Positions 56,217 through 64,000 of a DNA stretch of 64,000 nucleotides are shown one piece after another. Each line of letters starts with the position of its first letter. The stretch's first letter is position 1. The DNA comes from Saccharicrinis fermentans DSM 9555 = JCM 21142 (lineage in GTDB: Bacteria > Bacteroidota > Bacteroidia > Bacteroidales > Marinilabiliaceae), in NCBI RefSeq assembly GCF_000517085.1, contig NZ_KI912107.1, positions 2,415,980 to 2,479,979 on the forward strand, given 5' to 3'. A model generated the notes under the pieces. The model saw only the letters and a program-made list of their open reading frames with translations, had not been told where the DNA came from and ran no database searches. A program made the translations under genes and the position numbers.

Positions 56217-56618
56217 ATGAGTGAAAATATAAGCAGTTCCCTTAATCAAAATTGGGGAGATAAAGTAATCCTTGTGGTTGAAGACGTGGATACCAATAAA
56301 ATCTTTTTTGATGCCGCCCTTAGAAAAACAAATGCCAAAATACTTTGGGCAAAAGACGGCCAAGAAGCCGTTGATATGTACAAAGAAAACGACATTGACT
56401 TAGTTCTAATGGATCTTCAACTCCCCATCATGGATGGATACACAGCTACTAGAGAAATCAAAAAAGTAGATGAAAATGTACCTATCATTGCACAAACTGC
56501 ACACGTGATGTCGGGCGAAAGAGAAAAATGCCTGGAAGCTGGTTGCGACGATTATCTGGCTAAACCAATCAGACTACAAATTTTAATGGAAACATTATCG
56601 AAATACTTAAACAAGTAA
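56217..56618 (+). CDS. Single-domain response regulator
   Basis: This 133-residue protein is a lone receiver domain. It has acidic residues E-D near 22-23, the phospho-acceptor Asp in L-V-L-M-D-L-Q-L-P near 66, Thr in A-Q-T-A-H near 93 and Lys in L-A-K-P near 115. No output domain is present, so it should pass phosphate or bind a partner, perhaps a hybrid kinase like the one at 9 kb. TATTTTTG at 56133-56140 is a plausible -7 box. A clear terminator follows. Confidence 0.92.
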   Translation: MSENISSSLNQNWGDKVILVVEDVDTNKIFFDAALRKTNAKILWAKDGQEAVDMYKENDIDLVLMDLQLPIMDGYTATREIKKVDENVPIIAQTAHVMSGEREKCLEAGCDDYLAKPIRLQILMETLSKYLNK

Positions 56619-56637
56619 ATTCGAAAAAAAGATTCAG

Positions 56638-56669
56638 AGGCCTCTATTTTTGTTGAGGCCTTTTTTTTT
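56638..56669 (+). terminator. Rho-independent terminator after the response regulator gene
   Basis: GGCCTC (56639-56644) and GAGGCC (56655-56660) pair around a 10-base U-rich loop and are followed by nine T residues. Confidence 0.88.
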
Positions 56670-56849
56670 GCAAAAAATCATTGCTATTATCCTTTGACCG
56701 AAACTTTCTGGATCATGAATAAAATCACTTCCGGTATATAATCAAAATCTACTCTTATTTCGTCCGGTACTCACCCATCCCCAATGCCCCACAAAGGGAT
56801 CACGCACAAATGTTGGATCTGTTGAAAAATAAGTATTTATTTAGGTATT

Positions 56850-57063
56850 AAACAGTCATTTACAATCAGCAAACTCCTTGGTTTCAAAAATATCGAAAGC
56901 CTTGTCTTTGAAGCTTTCATATGATTATAATTTGTCTTTCAATGGTCATATGGAACTCCCGATGAATTTTAATCATTCTTCTGTGTGTATTTTAGAATGC
57001 TAAAATTCATGTTCGTTTCTTATCAAAGACAGAAAAAACAGTCGTTTTCTTGCAGCCACTAAA
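56850..57063. repeat. Dispersed 215-bp intergenic repeat, copy B
   Basis: This is nearly identical to 34338-34552, differing by a few substitutions and a one-base deletion (ATTATAATT against ATTATCAATT). The internal stem-loop and the TTTTCTTGCAGCCACTAA end are retained. It sits in an intergenic region that also holds the response regulator and ribosomal-operon terminators. Confidence 0.8.
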
Positions 57064-57341
57064 TAGAAACGGATAAAATAAATTGTGAAAGAAGTACTAT
57101 CATCGGAGCTACCGGCGGCTCTATTTTTACCAGAAGGGATATTAAGTGGAAGAGTTGTTGTAGTCGTAAAGTTGGCTAGCTGAAGGGGATGAGGTATTGT
57201 ACTATTTCTGTATCAGTTGTGCATCCTCTCGTTACCGCTGCCTTAGACCTTTCTAATCTTGAAAACATATTCAAGTAAAAACATAGAGGGTTGCAATTTT
57301 TCCATAACCATATTTCATAATTCTCAATAACAAAAATGAAA
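57064..57341. other. Intergenic sequence with a possible short coding remnant
   Basis: A rightward frame of about 33 codons ending at TGA near 57180 encodes V-K-E-V-L-S-S-E-L-P and F-L-P-E-G-I-L-S-G. This faintly recalls the N-terminal region of some IS transposases of Bacteroidota, but it is too short to be sure. Nothing else coding is visible between 56670 and 57341 apart from the dispersed repeat. Confidence 0.25.
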
Positions 57342-57370
57342 AAAGCCATTCTGCAATGCAAAATGGCTTT
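57342..57370 (-). terminator. Terminator of the rpsF-rpsR-rplI operon
   Basis: AAAGCCATT (57342-57350) and AATGGCTTT (57362-57370) form a perfect 9-bp stem. On the minus strand the hairpin is followed by TTTTCATTTTTG. It lies 43 bases after the rplI stop. Confidence 0.85.
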
Positions 57371-57413
57371 CCCTGTTTGTTTGAAAATGTATCTCGTATA
57401 AGTTTATACTATA

Positions 57414-57860
57414 TTATTCGGCAACTACATCGAAGTTAACCTCAACTTTCACCTCACGATGAAGTTTGATAGTCGCCACATATTTACCAATTTCTTTCAC
57501 TTGGTCTTCTTTAATAGAAATATTCTTACGCTCAACAGTATAACCTTCTTTCTCTAATGCCTCTGCAATTTGAATAGTATTTACAGAACCAAATATTTTT
57601 CCGGTTGTACTTGTTTTGGCACCAAGAGTCAATGAAAGACCTTCCATTTTTTTGGCTACCTCAAGCGCATCGTTCTTAATTTTCTCTTCTTTATGAGCTC
57701 TCTGGCGCATATTCTCCTCATGTACTTTGATAGCAGAAGGAGTAGCCAAAACCGCAAGCCCTTGTGGAATAAGGTAGTTTCTACCATATCCATTCTTAAC
57801 CTTTACCACTTCATTCTTGTGACCAAGGTTGGCAATGTCATCTTTTAATATTACATCCAT
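57414..57860 (-). CDS. rplI: 50S ribosomal protein L9
   Basis: This is a 148-residue protein of usual L9 length. The N-domain begins D-V-I-L-K-D-D-I-A-N-L-G and contains the rRNA-binding segment K-N-G-Y-G-R-N-Y-L-I-P near 23-33. A long charged connecting helix and the C-terminal domain with G-K-I-F-G-S-V near 90 follow. It is the last gene of the S6-S18-L9 operon. Confidence 0.96.
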   Translation of the reverse strand: MDVILKDDIANLGHKNEVVKVKNGYGRNYLIPQGLAVLATPSAIKVHEENMRQRAHKEEKIKNDALEVAKKMEGLSLTLGAKTSTTGKIFGSVNTIQIAEALEKEGYTVERKNISIKEDQVKEIGKYVATIKLHREVKVEVNFDVVAE

Positions 57861-57876
57861 TTTTTGTCCTCCTTTT

Positions 57877-58146
57877 TTATTTCATCAAGTCAGTAACATA
57901 AGGCAACAATGCAATGTGGCGAGCACGCTTAACAGCTGTTGCAACTTTTCTTTGATACTTTAAAGATGTACCAGTTAAACGACGAGGAAGAATTTTACCT
58001 TGCTCGTTCAAGAATTTCTTAAGAAACTCAGGATCTTTGTAATCAACATACTTGATCTTGTTTTTCTTAAAACGACAGTACTTTTTCTTTTTGATCTCAA
58101 CCGATGGAGGAGTTAAATATCTGATTTCACTTTGATTTTGTGCCAT
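57877..58146 (-). CDS. rpsR: 30S ribosomal protein S18
   Basis: This 89-residue basic protein has the S18 signature around I-L-P-R-R-L-T-G-T near residues 53-61 and the [11 protein letters not shown] end. It binds next to S6 on the platform of the small subunit. It lies between rpsF and rplI in the standard bacterial order. Confidence 0.96.
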   Translation of the reverse strand: MAQNQSEIRYLTPPSVEIKKKKYCRFKKNKIKYVDYKDPEFLKKFLNEQGKILPRRLTGTSLKYQRKVATAVKRARHIALLPYVTDLMK

Positions 58147-58149
58147 GGC

Positions 58150-58497
58150 TTATTTCTCCTTTTTTTCTTTGATGGTTTTTCTTCTTTTCTCACTGTAAGC
58201 AACTGCATATTTATCCATCTTGAATGTCAAGAAACGAATAACACGCTCGTCACGACGAAAAGCAAGCTCTAGCTTGGCGATTGCATCAGGTTGTACTTTA
58301 AAGTCGAACAAGTTATAAAAACCTGTCGATTTTTTTTGGATAGGATACGCTAACTTACGTAGCCCCCAATTCTCTTCGTTTACCATTTCACCTCCGTTTT
58401 CTGTAATCACAGAACGGAATTTTTCAACCGCTTCCTTCATCTGTACATCAGACAAAACGGGAGTCAAAATGAAAACGGCTTCATAATGATTCAACAT
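58150..58497 (-). CDS. rpsF: 30S ribosomal protein S6
   Basis: This 115-residue protein has the S6 pattern: [10 protein letters not shown] at 3-12, [10 protein letters not shown] near 44-53 and R-R-D-E-R-V-I-R near 83-90, with a basic Lys-rich tail. It is the first gene of its operon and lies 3 bases upstream of rpsR. Confidence 0.96.
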   Translation of the reverse strand: MLNHYEAVFILTPVLSDVQMKEAVEKFRSVITENGGEMVNEENWGLRKLAYPIQKKSTGFYNLFDFKVQPDAIAKLELAFRRDERVIRFLTFKMDKYAVAYSEKRRKTIKEKKEK

Positions 58498-58529
58498 AAT
58501 TATACTAATTAAATTAATAAATGCGGCCG

Positions 58530-58558
58530 CAAAAGTAGCTATTTTATTGCAGAGTACA
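58530..58558 (-). promoter_or_regulatory. Promoter of the ribosomal protein operon
   Basis: On the minus strand TTG (58558-58556) is followed 18 bases later by TACTTTTG (58537-58530), close to the Bacteroidota consensus of TTG, about 19 bases, TAnnTTTG. It lies 33 bases upstream of the rpsF ATG. Confidence 0.65.
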
Positions 58559-58751
58559 AATGTTTTGACCGGAAATATTTACAAGCAATTAGATAATAGC
58601 ACATCAGCCATATGGAGCTAAGCAAACCTGGTTCAGCACAAAAAAGGATAACCTGCCCCGATTATTTCGGTAAAGACAAATCCCAATACTGAAAAAGAAA
58701 ATTCAATGGGAAGTCAAAAGATAATTGAATATATCTTTGTTTTTAATACAT

Positions 58752-60909
58752 ATGAAACAAAGAGATATTACTGATTGTGGGGCAGCCTGTCTGGCTTCTG
58801 TTGCAACCCACTACAAACTTAAATTACCTGTTTCTAGGATCCGTCAGATGGCCGGTACTGATAAAAAAGGAACCAATGTATTGGGATTAATAAAAGCAGC
58901 TGAAAAAATGGGATTTACAGCCAAAGGGGTAAAAGGTGGCGTTGACGCCTTGCCCAAAATTCCATTGCCAGCTATTGCCCATGTTGTTGTAAAGGAAGTA
59001 TTACATCATTATATTGTTATTTATAAGGTTTCGAAAGAAAAGGTGGAATATATGGATCCCGGTGATGGTTCAATCCACAAACAAAGTATTGAAGAGTTTA
59101 ATAAACAATGGACAGGTGTATTGGTATTGCTTGTACCAAACGAAGACTTTACCTCAGGTAACGAAAAAGTTTCAAACCTAAAACGCTTTGCTTTTCTGCT
59201 AAAACCTCACAAAAGCATTCTTACTCAATCCCTAATAGGTGCAATACTATATACTGTTCTAGGATTATCTACATCAATATATATCCAAAAAATAACAGAC
59301 TTTGTTTTAATAGATCAAAACAAAAATTTGCTAAATCTATTAAGCGTAGGGATGATAATTATTCTGTTTTTTCAAATATTTATCGGTGCATCTAAGTCGG
59401 TATTGATCCTCCGCACCGGGCAAAAGATCGATGCGCAATTGATACTTGGATATTATAAGCACCTGTTGAAATTACCTCAACGCTTTTTTTGACACCATGC
59501 GGGTCGGAGAAATAATTTCGAGAATCAACGATGCGGTAAAGATTAGGGCTTTTATTAATGATACAGCAGTATCGCTTATTGTAAACGCATTTATCATTAT
59601 TTTCTCTTATACTTTAATGTTTATGTATAGTTGGAAACTTGCCCTCATCATGTCGTTAATCTTGCCTTTTTATGCTATCACATATGCTATAACCAATGCG
59701 CTAAATAAAAAATGGGAAAGAAAACTGATGGAGAGTTCCGCCGATTTGGAAAGTCAGTTGGTTGAATCGTTAAACTCGGTAAAAACCATCAAGCAATTTG
59801 GGTTAGAGGGTTTTGCCAATATCAAAACCGAAACACGTTTTATCTCATTATTACAAACGGTATATAAATCCAGAATAAACTCGCTATTCTCGGGTAATTC
59901 ATCCGAATTTATCAGCAGGTTATTTACTATTATCCTTCTTTGGTCAGGATCATATTTTGTTATCGATCAGGAAATACCCCCGGGCGAACTCCTTTCGTTC
60001 TATGCACTTATCGGCTATCTCACCGGCCCCGCAAGTTCATTAATAGGCACGAACAAAACTATTCAAAATGCCTTGATCGCAGCCGATCGTTTGTTTGAGA
60101 TAATGGATCTGGAAAGGGAAGACGAAAGCAATAAAATTGAACTAAAGCCTGACTTAATCGGAGATATAAGCTTCAACAATATTAAGTTTAGTTATGGCAC
60201 ACGGGTTGAGGTATTCAACAACTTTGACCTAAAAATTAAAAAAGGACAACTTACCGCTATAATTGGTGAAAGCGGTTCTGGAAAGACCACCTTGGCTTCC
60301 TTACTACAAAACCTCTATCCTTTAAACGAAGGTAAAATTTGCATTGGGGACAGCAATATTAACTTTTTTACCAGTAACAGCCTCCGAAAACATATAGCCT
60401 GTGTACCTCAAAATCTGGATTTATTTGCCGGCAATGTAGTTGAAAACATAGCCGTCGGGGAATTTGAGCCAGATATGGAGCGAGTACTGGCAATATGCAA
60501 AACATTGGGAATCCTCAACTTTATAGAAAGCTTGCCCCAAGGCTTTGGCACTTATCTGGGAGAAAACGGAGCAAGCTTGTCAGGCGGACAGAAACAACGG
60601 TTGGCCATTGCACGGGCTTTGTACAAACAACCCGAAATACTGATAATGGACGAGGCTACCTCCTCACTCGACTCCGAATCAGAAGAGTATGTGCAAAAAA
60701 CCATCACCAAATTAAAAGCGGACGGTAAAATCATCATGCTTATTGCCCATAGGTTAAGCACCGTAATGGATGCCGATAAAATTGTTGTGCTCGAAAAAGG
60801 AAAACTAATTGAAGAAGGGACACACTTTAAACTTTTTGATAGTAAAGGAAAATATTACCGGATGTGGCAAAAGCAGTTCCCAAAGGTTAAGGAATTTGGA
60901 TTGCGGTAA
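58752..60909 (+). pseudogene. C39-peptidase ABC exporter, split by frameshift in a T7 run
   Basis: From the ATG at 58752 comes a C39 peptidase domain (R-D-I-T-D-C-G-A-A-C near residues 4-13 with catalytic Cys, His in H-H-Y-I-V and Asp in M-D-P-G) and the first TM helices, up to TGA at 59490. The next frame (from the ATG at 59497) continues the TM domain and an ABC ATPase with G-E-S-G-S-G-K-T, S-L-S-G-G-Q-K-Q-R and L-I-M-D-E-A-T-S. Removing one T of 59484-59490 joins them into one protein of about 718 residues. Such PCATs cut double-glycine leaders and export the peptide; matching precursors lie downstream. Confidence 0.9.
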
Positions 60910-60937
60910 TATATAAAATCATCAATCTGCTATCGCC

Positions 60938-60978
60938 AATCATCAATCGTTAATCCTTTTAATATACGATTGAAGATT
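60938..60978 (+). terminator. Stem-loop after the exporter gene
   Basis: AATCATCAATCGT (60938-60950) pairs with ACGATTGAAGATT (60966-60978) at 12 of 13 positions around a 15-base loop. There is no strong T-run after the stem, so it may attenuate rather than stop transcription toward the peptide genes. Confidence 0.45.
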
Positions 60979-61027
60979 AGGGATGTTTGATTTCAGATTT
61001 AAAAACTAACTCTTAAAAAACATAACC

Positions 61028-61363
61028 ATGACAAAACTGACCAGAACTATTGAATTAATGGAACGTATTGATAAGATGATAGCACGAAAGGCAACCGGTT
61101 CACCACAAGAACTGGCCGAACGCTTGAATATATCACGAGCCTCGCTTCATAGGGTAATCGATGTAATGAAATTTTTTGGAGCACCTATTGAATACTGCAT
61201 TTCAAGTCAAAGTTATATTTATACCTGTGAAGTTGCTTTTTACTGTGGCTTTTATGCAAAAAAGCTATCCGGTAAGGAGTTGCAAGCGAATAATGGCGGC
61301 TTTATGAAATTCAAAATTTTAACAAATATTAACGTAACGCAGGGTTTCAGTCTCAAAAAATGA
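61028..61363 (+). CDS. Small HTH protein with a double-glycine motif near the C-terminus
   Basis: This is a 111-residue protein. Residues 5-60 form a DeoR/HTH_11-like helix-turn-helix (A-T-G-S-P-Q-E-L-A-E-R-L-N-I-S-R-A-S-L then V-I-D-V-M-K-F-F-G-A-P-I), a beta strand follows, and at 80-91 there is L-S-G-K-E-L-Q-A-N-N-G-G, which fits the double-glycine leader consensus. Twenty residues follow the GG. Its place between a C39 exporter and GG peptides makes it the likely regulator of the cassette. Whether the GG is a real cleavage site is unknown. Confidence 0.75.
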   Translation: MTKLTRTIELMERIDKMIARKATGSPQELAERLNISRASLHRVIDVMKFFGAPIEYCISSQSYIYTCEVAFYCGFYAKKLSGKELQANNGGFMKFKILTNINVTQGFSLKK

Positions 61364-61368
61364 GACTG
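61348..61368 (+). terminator. Hairpin overlapping the stop codon of the HTH gene
   Basis: CAGTCTCA (61348-61355), an AAAAA loop and TGAGACTG (61361-61368) form a perfect 8-bp stem; the TGA stop lies in the second arm. It is followed by GCATGTTTTAATATT. Confidence 0.5.
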
Positions 61369-61524
61369 GCATGTTTTAATATTGTATCTGTAACGTTACG
61401 GTACCGGGTATTGTTTTTTAGTTGCCGGCATAAATACCCCGATGGACGTCCTTGCAAAACTGTTCCACCGGGGTGCAGGTACAAGAACTGCACAAAATTA
61501 ATTATTAACTTTTAAAATTTTGTG

Positions 61525-61674
61525 ATGATGAAAAATTTAAATGAAATGGGCGTTCAGGAAATGGATGCAAAAGAAATGAGAGAAGAGAATGGTGGTTTCT
61601 TAGGAGCTGCATTATTACTTTTTGGGGCTGGATATGCTATTGGTCGGTGGATTGGTGGTAACCCACTATGGTAA
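61525..61674 (+). CDS. Double-glycine precursor peptide 1 (bacteriocin-like)
   Basis: The ATG at 61525 (a second ATG follows at 61528) gives 49 residues. The first 24 form an acidic leader ending in M-R-E-E-N-G-G, and the 25-residue mature part is hydrophobic and Gly-rich (F-L-G-A-A-L-L-L-F-G-A-G-Y-A-I-G then R-W-I-G-G-N-P-L-W). The mature part has a GxxxG-like helix and is Cys-free, resembling class IIb or leaderless-type membrane-active peptides. It should be cut after GG and exported by the upstream C39 transporter. Confidence 0.75.
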   Translation: MMKNLNEMGVQEMDAKEMREENGGFLGAALLLFGAGYAIGRWIGGNPLW

Positions 61675-61720
61675 TGAAGGTCAAATTTTAAACCTTTTAA
61701 TAACATTAGAAAATTAAGGT

Positions 61721-61828
61721 TTGCGAGTTATCCTTTTAAAATAAAAAACTACTGATGGTGGGTTTCCATCTGTATTAATGGCAATAATGTCTATTATTAG
61801 TATACATTATTTCCATACTGCTAACTAA
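61721..61828 (+). pseudogene. Decayed copy of a double-glycine precursor peptide
   Basis: The sequence GCGAGTTATCC, then T-D-G-G-F-P (from 61751) and a hydrophobic stretch to TAA at 61826, parallels peptide 2 (C-E-L-S-L leader, T-D-G-G-F-P core start, then hydrophobic residues). An in-frame TAA at 61742-61744 and a length change interrupt the leader, and no start codon remains, so it should not be expressed. Confidence 0.6.
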
Positions 61829-61867
61829 ATCTCATTATTTTATTTTTAACATTTAATTATTTATATT

Positions 61868-61999
61868 ATGGACGTAAAAGAATATAATCTTTGTGAATTA
61901 TCTTTAGAAGAAAAGCAAGAAACTGATGGTGGGTTTCCACTATTGTTAATTCCATTTGTAGTTGGTGTATTATGGGGCATTGGAGATGCTATATTTTAG
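61868..61999 (+). CDS. Double-glycine precursor peptide 2 (bacteriocin-like)
   Basis: The ATG at 61868 gives 43 residues. The 22-residue leader ends in L-S-L-E-E-K-Q-E-T-D-G-G and the 21-residue mature part is hydrophobic (F-P-L-L-L-I-P-F-V-V-G-V-L-W-G-I-G-D-A-I-F), with no cysteine. The leader matches the L-S-x-E-E/L pattern of the HTH protein. Peptides 1 and 2 differ in the mature part, so they may act as a pair. Confidence 0.75.
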   Translation: MDVKEYNLCELSLEEKQETDGGFPLLLIPFVVGVLWGIGDAIF

Positions 62000-62103
62000 T
62001 AACTAATTAACTCCTTAATGTCAAAATAAACAGGTAACTTTTATTTCGACATTAACATTTCTTTAAAAATTGGATTTATAAAAAGTCAACGAAAAATATA
62101 ACT

Positions 62104-64000
62104 ATGAAAATTTATTTACTATTCATCTATGTTTTTCTTAATACTTATTCTTTTGCTCAATTACCCAAATCAGGAAGAGTGTTTAACTCAAAAACCAACT
62201 CTCCCCTCCCATTCGTCAACATCGGCATCAAGGGAACATACAGTGGCACCACAACCAACATCAATGGAGAGTTTTCTATCAACCTACCAAGTAATCCCAA
62301 ATTCCGGACTTTAGTTTTTAGCTGTATTGGATATGAAAACAAGGAGTACACCGCAAAAGAAGGCGAAAATAACTTATCGATTAAACTTATCCCACATAGT
62401 TACGACATAAGTGAAGTAACCATAATGCCGGACAGCACGTTGCGTTCGTTTCTTCGCAAGGCTTACGATAAAATACCCGAAAATTATCCCAATGTACCCA
62501 CAAAATACGAAGGCTTTTACAGGGCTTCCATCCAAAATCAGGAGGGTGAATATCTTAGGTTTATGGAAGTATTAACAGAGGCTTACAAATCTTCCTACAA
62601 AAATAAAGAAGAAGGGACAGTGAAGGTTTTGAAATCCAGAAAGTATCTCTCACCAAATCATATGAATCAGTTTGCCGCTCATTTCTATGGAGGTGTTCAT
62701 TTATGTCACAGTGTTGATTTTGTAAAAAACAGAACCTTATTTTTATCGGGTAGTAAAAAATATCAATATACTTTACTAGGCTTAGTTAACTATAACAATA
62801 GTAAACTTTATCAGATTAAATTTAAACCGGTAAAAGATGATGGCAAGAAAAGTTCCGGATACTTCTATATCGATACAAAAACCTTAGCATATATTAAAAT
62901 AGAAATCAACAGAACTAAAAAGGAATTAGAACAACGTTCTAAAAGTTTAACACCTTTAATACCCAATGATATTACATCTACTAAAAAATGGTTAAAGGTA
63001 AACTATGAAATTGGTGATAGCTATTGTTATTTAAAATCAATCTTTCACAGTGAATCTTATAAAACAAAGGACAGTATTTACTTTACGAGTCCATTAGAAT
63101 ATGTTGTTACAGAAGTACACGATTCTTATGTTGAAAAAATCCCATTCAACAAACAAGTTCCCATAACATATTTACCTGCTATCGAAGCTCAGCCATATTT
63201 CAAATCAAATTGGAAATCATTTAACACCTTACCTTCAACTGGAATGTTGGCTCTGGATTCAATTCAGGCCAACAAAATTCTATCCCAAAGAATTAATCAA
63301 TCATTTTTAGAAAAATACATTGAATTCTACAAAAAAATGGATTTTTCCTTTGGAGTAGGAATATGGTCCAACAAATTAAATCCAAGAAGTTATCAATTAA
63401 GCTTTCAAAATTTAAATTTTCGAAAAGAAAAGAATAGCATAAATTATTTTAAAAGCTATTATTTTGATTTTGGTTACAAATTAAACAACAAAAATATTGT
63501 TCTGTATCAATGGCACCAACAACTCCAGAAAGATAACTTTATCAAAATCCATAATTTTGGTTACAAAAGGTTAATCCCCCTAAAAACCCTCGGCCGCCAA
63601 ATAATTGCCAATATAAACGCAGGTTGGGAATGGGAAAAAATAGGTTTCTCATTGGGAACCGCCAAGTCGGAACAGGATTTCAGTTTTGGTGGCAGAAAGT
63701 TTAAAAACGAAAAAGTACAGGCCTATGCAGGTTATAAAAGCAATGGCCTTTCCTTAGGTAGCGGTATTGATATCCAGTTGAGCAACGTGTTTCACTTAAG
63801 CTTGTCGGGCAGTTATTTTATGCCATCAAAAACGGAAGACATTGTTATTTTACAAGAGCGTTCCGGGTTTTTCCTGGGCAGAAAAAAAGCTCATGAAAAA
63901 ATATCACACCCGAACGTTCAATATTCTATTGACGGCCAGCCCAGCCTTAAAAGCGGGTTGAAAAACAATAACTGGAGTTTTAGCGTTGGGTTAAAAATGA
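62104..64000 (+). CDS. Outer-membrane protein with carboxypeptidase-regulatory domain, runs off right edge
   Basis: The ATG at 62104 starts a frame open to the last base, at least 632 residues. The signal peptide ends in S-F-A-Q near residue 19. A CarboxypepD_reg-like domain (20-105) follows, with G-R-V-F-N-S-K-T and G-T-T-T-N-I-N-G-E-F. The central region (110-390) resembles the DUF5686/TonB-linked type. The last 200 residues consist of alternating beta strands of a barrel. It lies 104 bases after peptide 2. It may be a channel or receptor for the exported peptides, or just a neighbour. Confidence 0.75.
   Translation, partial: MKIYLLFIYVFLNTYSFAQLPKSGRVFNSKTNSPLPFVNIGIKGTYSGTTTNINGEFSINLPSNPKFRTLVFSCIGYENKEYTAKEGENNLSIKLIPHSYDISEVTIMPDSTLRSFLRKAYDKIPENYPNVPTKYEGFYRASIQNQEGEYLRFMEVLTEAYKSSYKNKEEGTVKVLKSRKYLSPNHMNQFAAHFYGGVHLCHSVDFVKNRTLFLSGSKKYQYTLLGLVNYNNSKLYQIKFKPVKDDGKKSSGYFYIDTKTLAYIKIEINRTKKELEQRSKSLTPLIPNDITSTKKWLKVNYEIGDSYCYLKSIFHSESYKTKDSIYFTSPLEYVVTEVHDSYVEKIPFNKQVPITYLPAIEAQPYFKSNWKSFNTLPSTGMLALDSIQANKILSQRINQSFLEKYIEFYKKMDFSFGVGIWSNKLNPRSYQLSFQNLNFRKEKNSINYFKSYYFDFGYKLNNKNIVLYQWHQQLQKDNFIKIHNFGYKRLIPLKTLGRQIIANINAGWEWEKIGFSLGTAKSEQDFSFGGRKFKNEKVQAYAGYKSNGLSLGSGIDIQLSNVFHLSLSGSYFMPSKTEDIVILQERSGFFLGRKKAHEKISHPNVQYSIDGQPSLKSGLKNNNWSFSVGLKM

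Noticed and set aside
57176-57361. 61-codon leftward frame after the ribosomal operon
   Set aside because: It covers the terminator hairpin of rplI, has no recognisable product and lies in AT-rich intergenic sequence.
1-64000. tRNA or rRNA genes
   Set aside because: I saw no convincing cloverleaf or rRNA-like block on reading through; a covariance-model scan was not possible, so short RNAs could be missed.

Overview
The window reads as the chromosome of an AT-rich marine-type member of the Bacteroidota, most like the Marinilabiliales/Bacteroidales. The evidence is the gene content: an OstA-like LPS protein with SurA-type chaperones, a GH105-BNR/sulfatase polysaccharide locus, a tricorn-type protease, the odhAB pair, rpsF-rpsR-rplI, TAnnTTTG-type promoter boxes and almost no Shine-Dalgarno sequences. 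Genus-level placement is inference.

Bases 1 to about 8979 are one end of a Mu-like transposable prophage that continues beyond the left edge. Its early genes run leftward: a Ner-like regulator, MuA-type transposase, MuB-type ATPase, RecA-like ATPase, GemA-like protein, DUF3164, DUF4494 and several small proteins. An S24-type repressor is transcribed the other way, and repeats lie in the operator and near the end. The phage end appears to sit inside a host sensor histidine kinase gene: the surviving frame starts in the middle of a 5TMR-LYT-like membrane domain. The DUF4494 gene carries an in-frame amber codon.

From 9 to 27 kb the host genes are: a quinol-oxidising module (cytochrome b, Rieske, octaheme cytochrome c with TPRs); an outer-membrane biogenesis cluster (three parvulin/SurA-like proteins, a lipoprotein, an OstA-like protein); fabG; a sirtuin; a chemoreceptor; a PrsW-like protease; an ArfB-like rescue factor; and a NYN-domain protein.

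From 27.6 to 36 kb lies a sulfated-polysaccharide locus: an SGNH esterase, two S1 sulfatases and a GH105-BNR lipoprotein. Divergent from the GH105 gene is a membrane-anchored winged-helix regulator, with a perfect 14-bp inverted repeat between them. From 36 to 58.5 kb are mostly housekeeping genes: a CPCC protein, DUF4395, the tricorn homologue, sucA/sucB, an AddB-like nuclease, topoisomerase III, an M18 aminopeptidase, a GH3/beta-lactamase fusion broken by a frameshift, a response regulator and three ribosomal protein genes. A roughly 215-bp hairpin-containing repeat occurs at 34.3 and 56.9 kb, with fragments at 16.9 and 26.7 kb.

The last 5 kb look like a small secreted-peptide system. It has a C39-peptidase ABC exporter (also frameshifted, at a T7 run), a small HTH protein that itself carries a double-glycine motif near its C-terminus, two intact double-glycine precursor peptides, the remains of a third, and a carboxypeptidase-regulatory-domain outer-membrane protein that runs off the right edge. 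This cassette is the most likely place for something undescribed.
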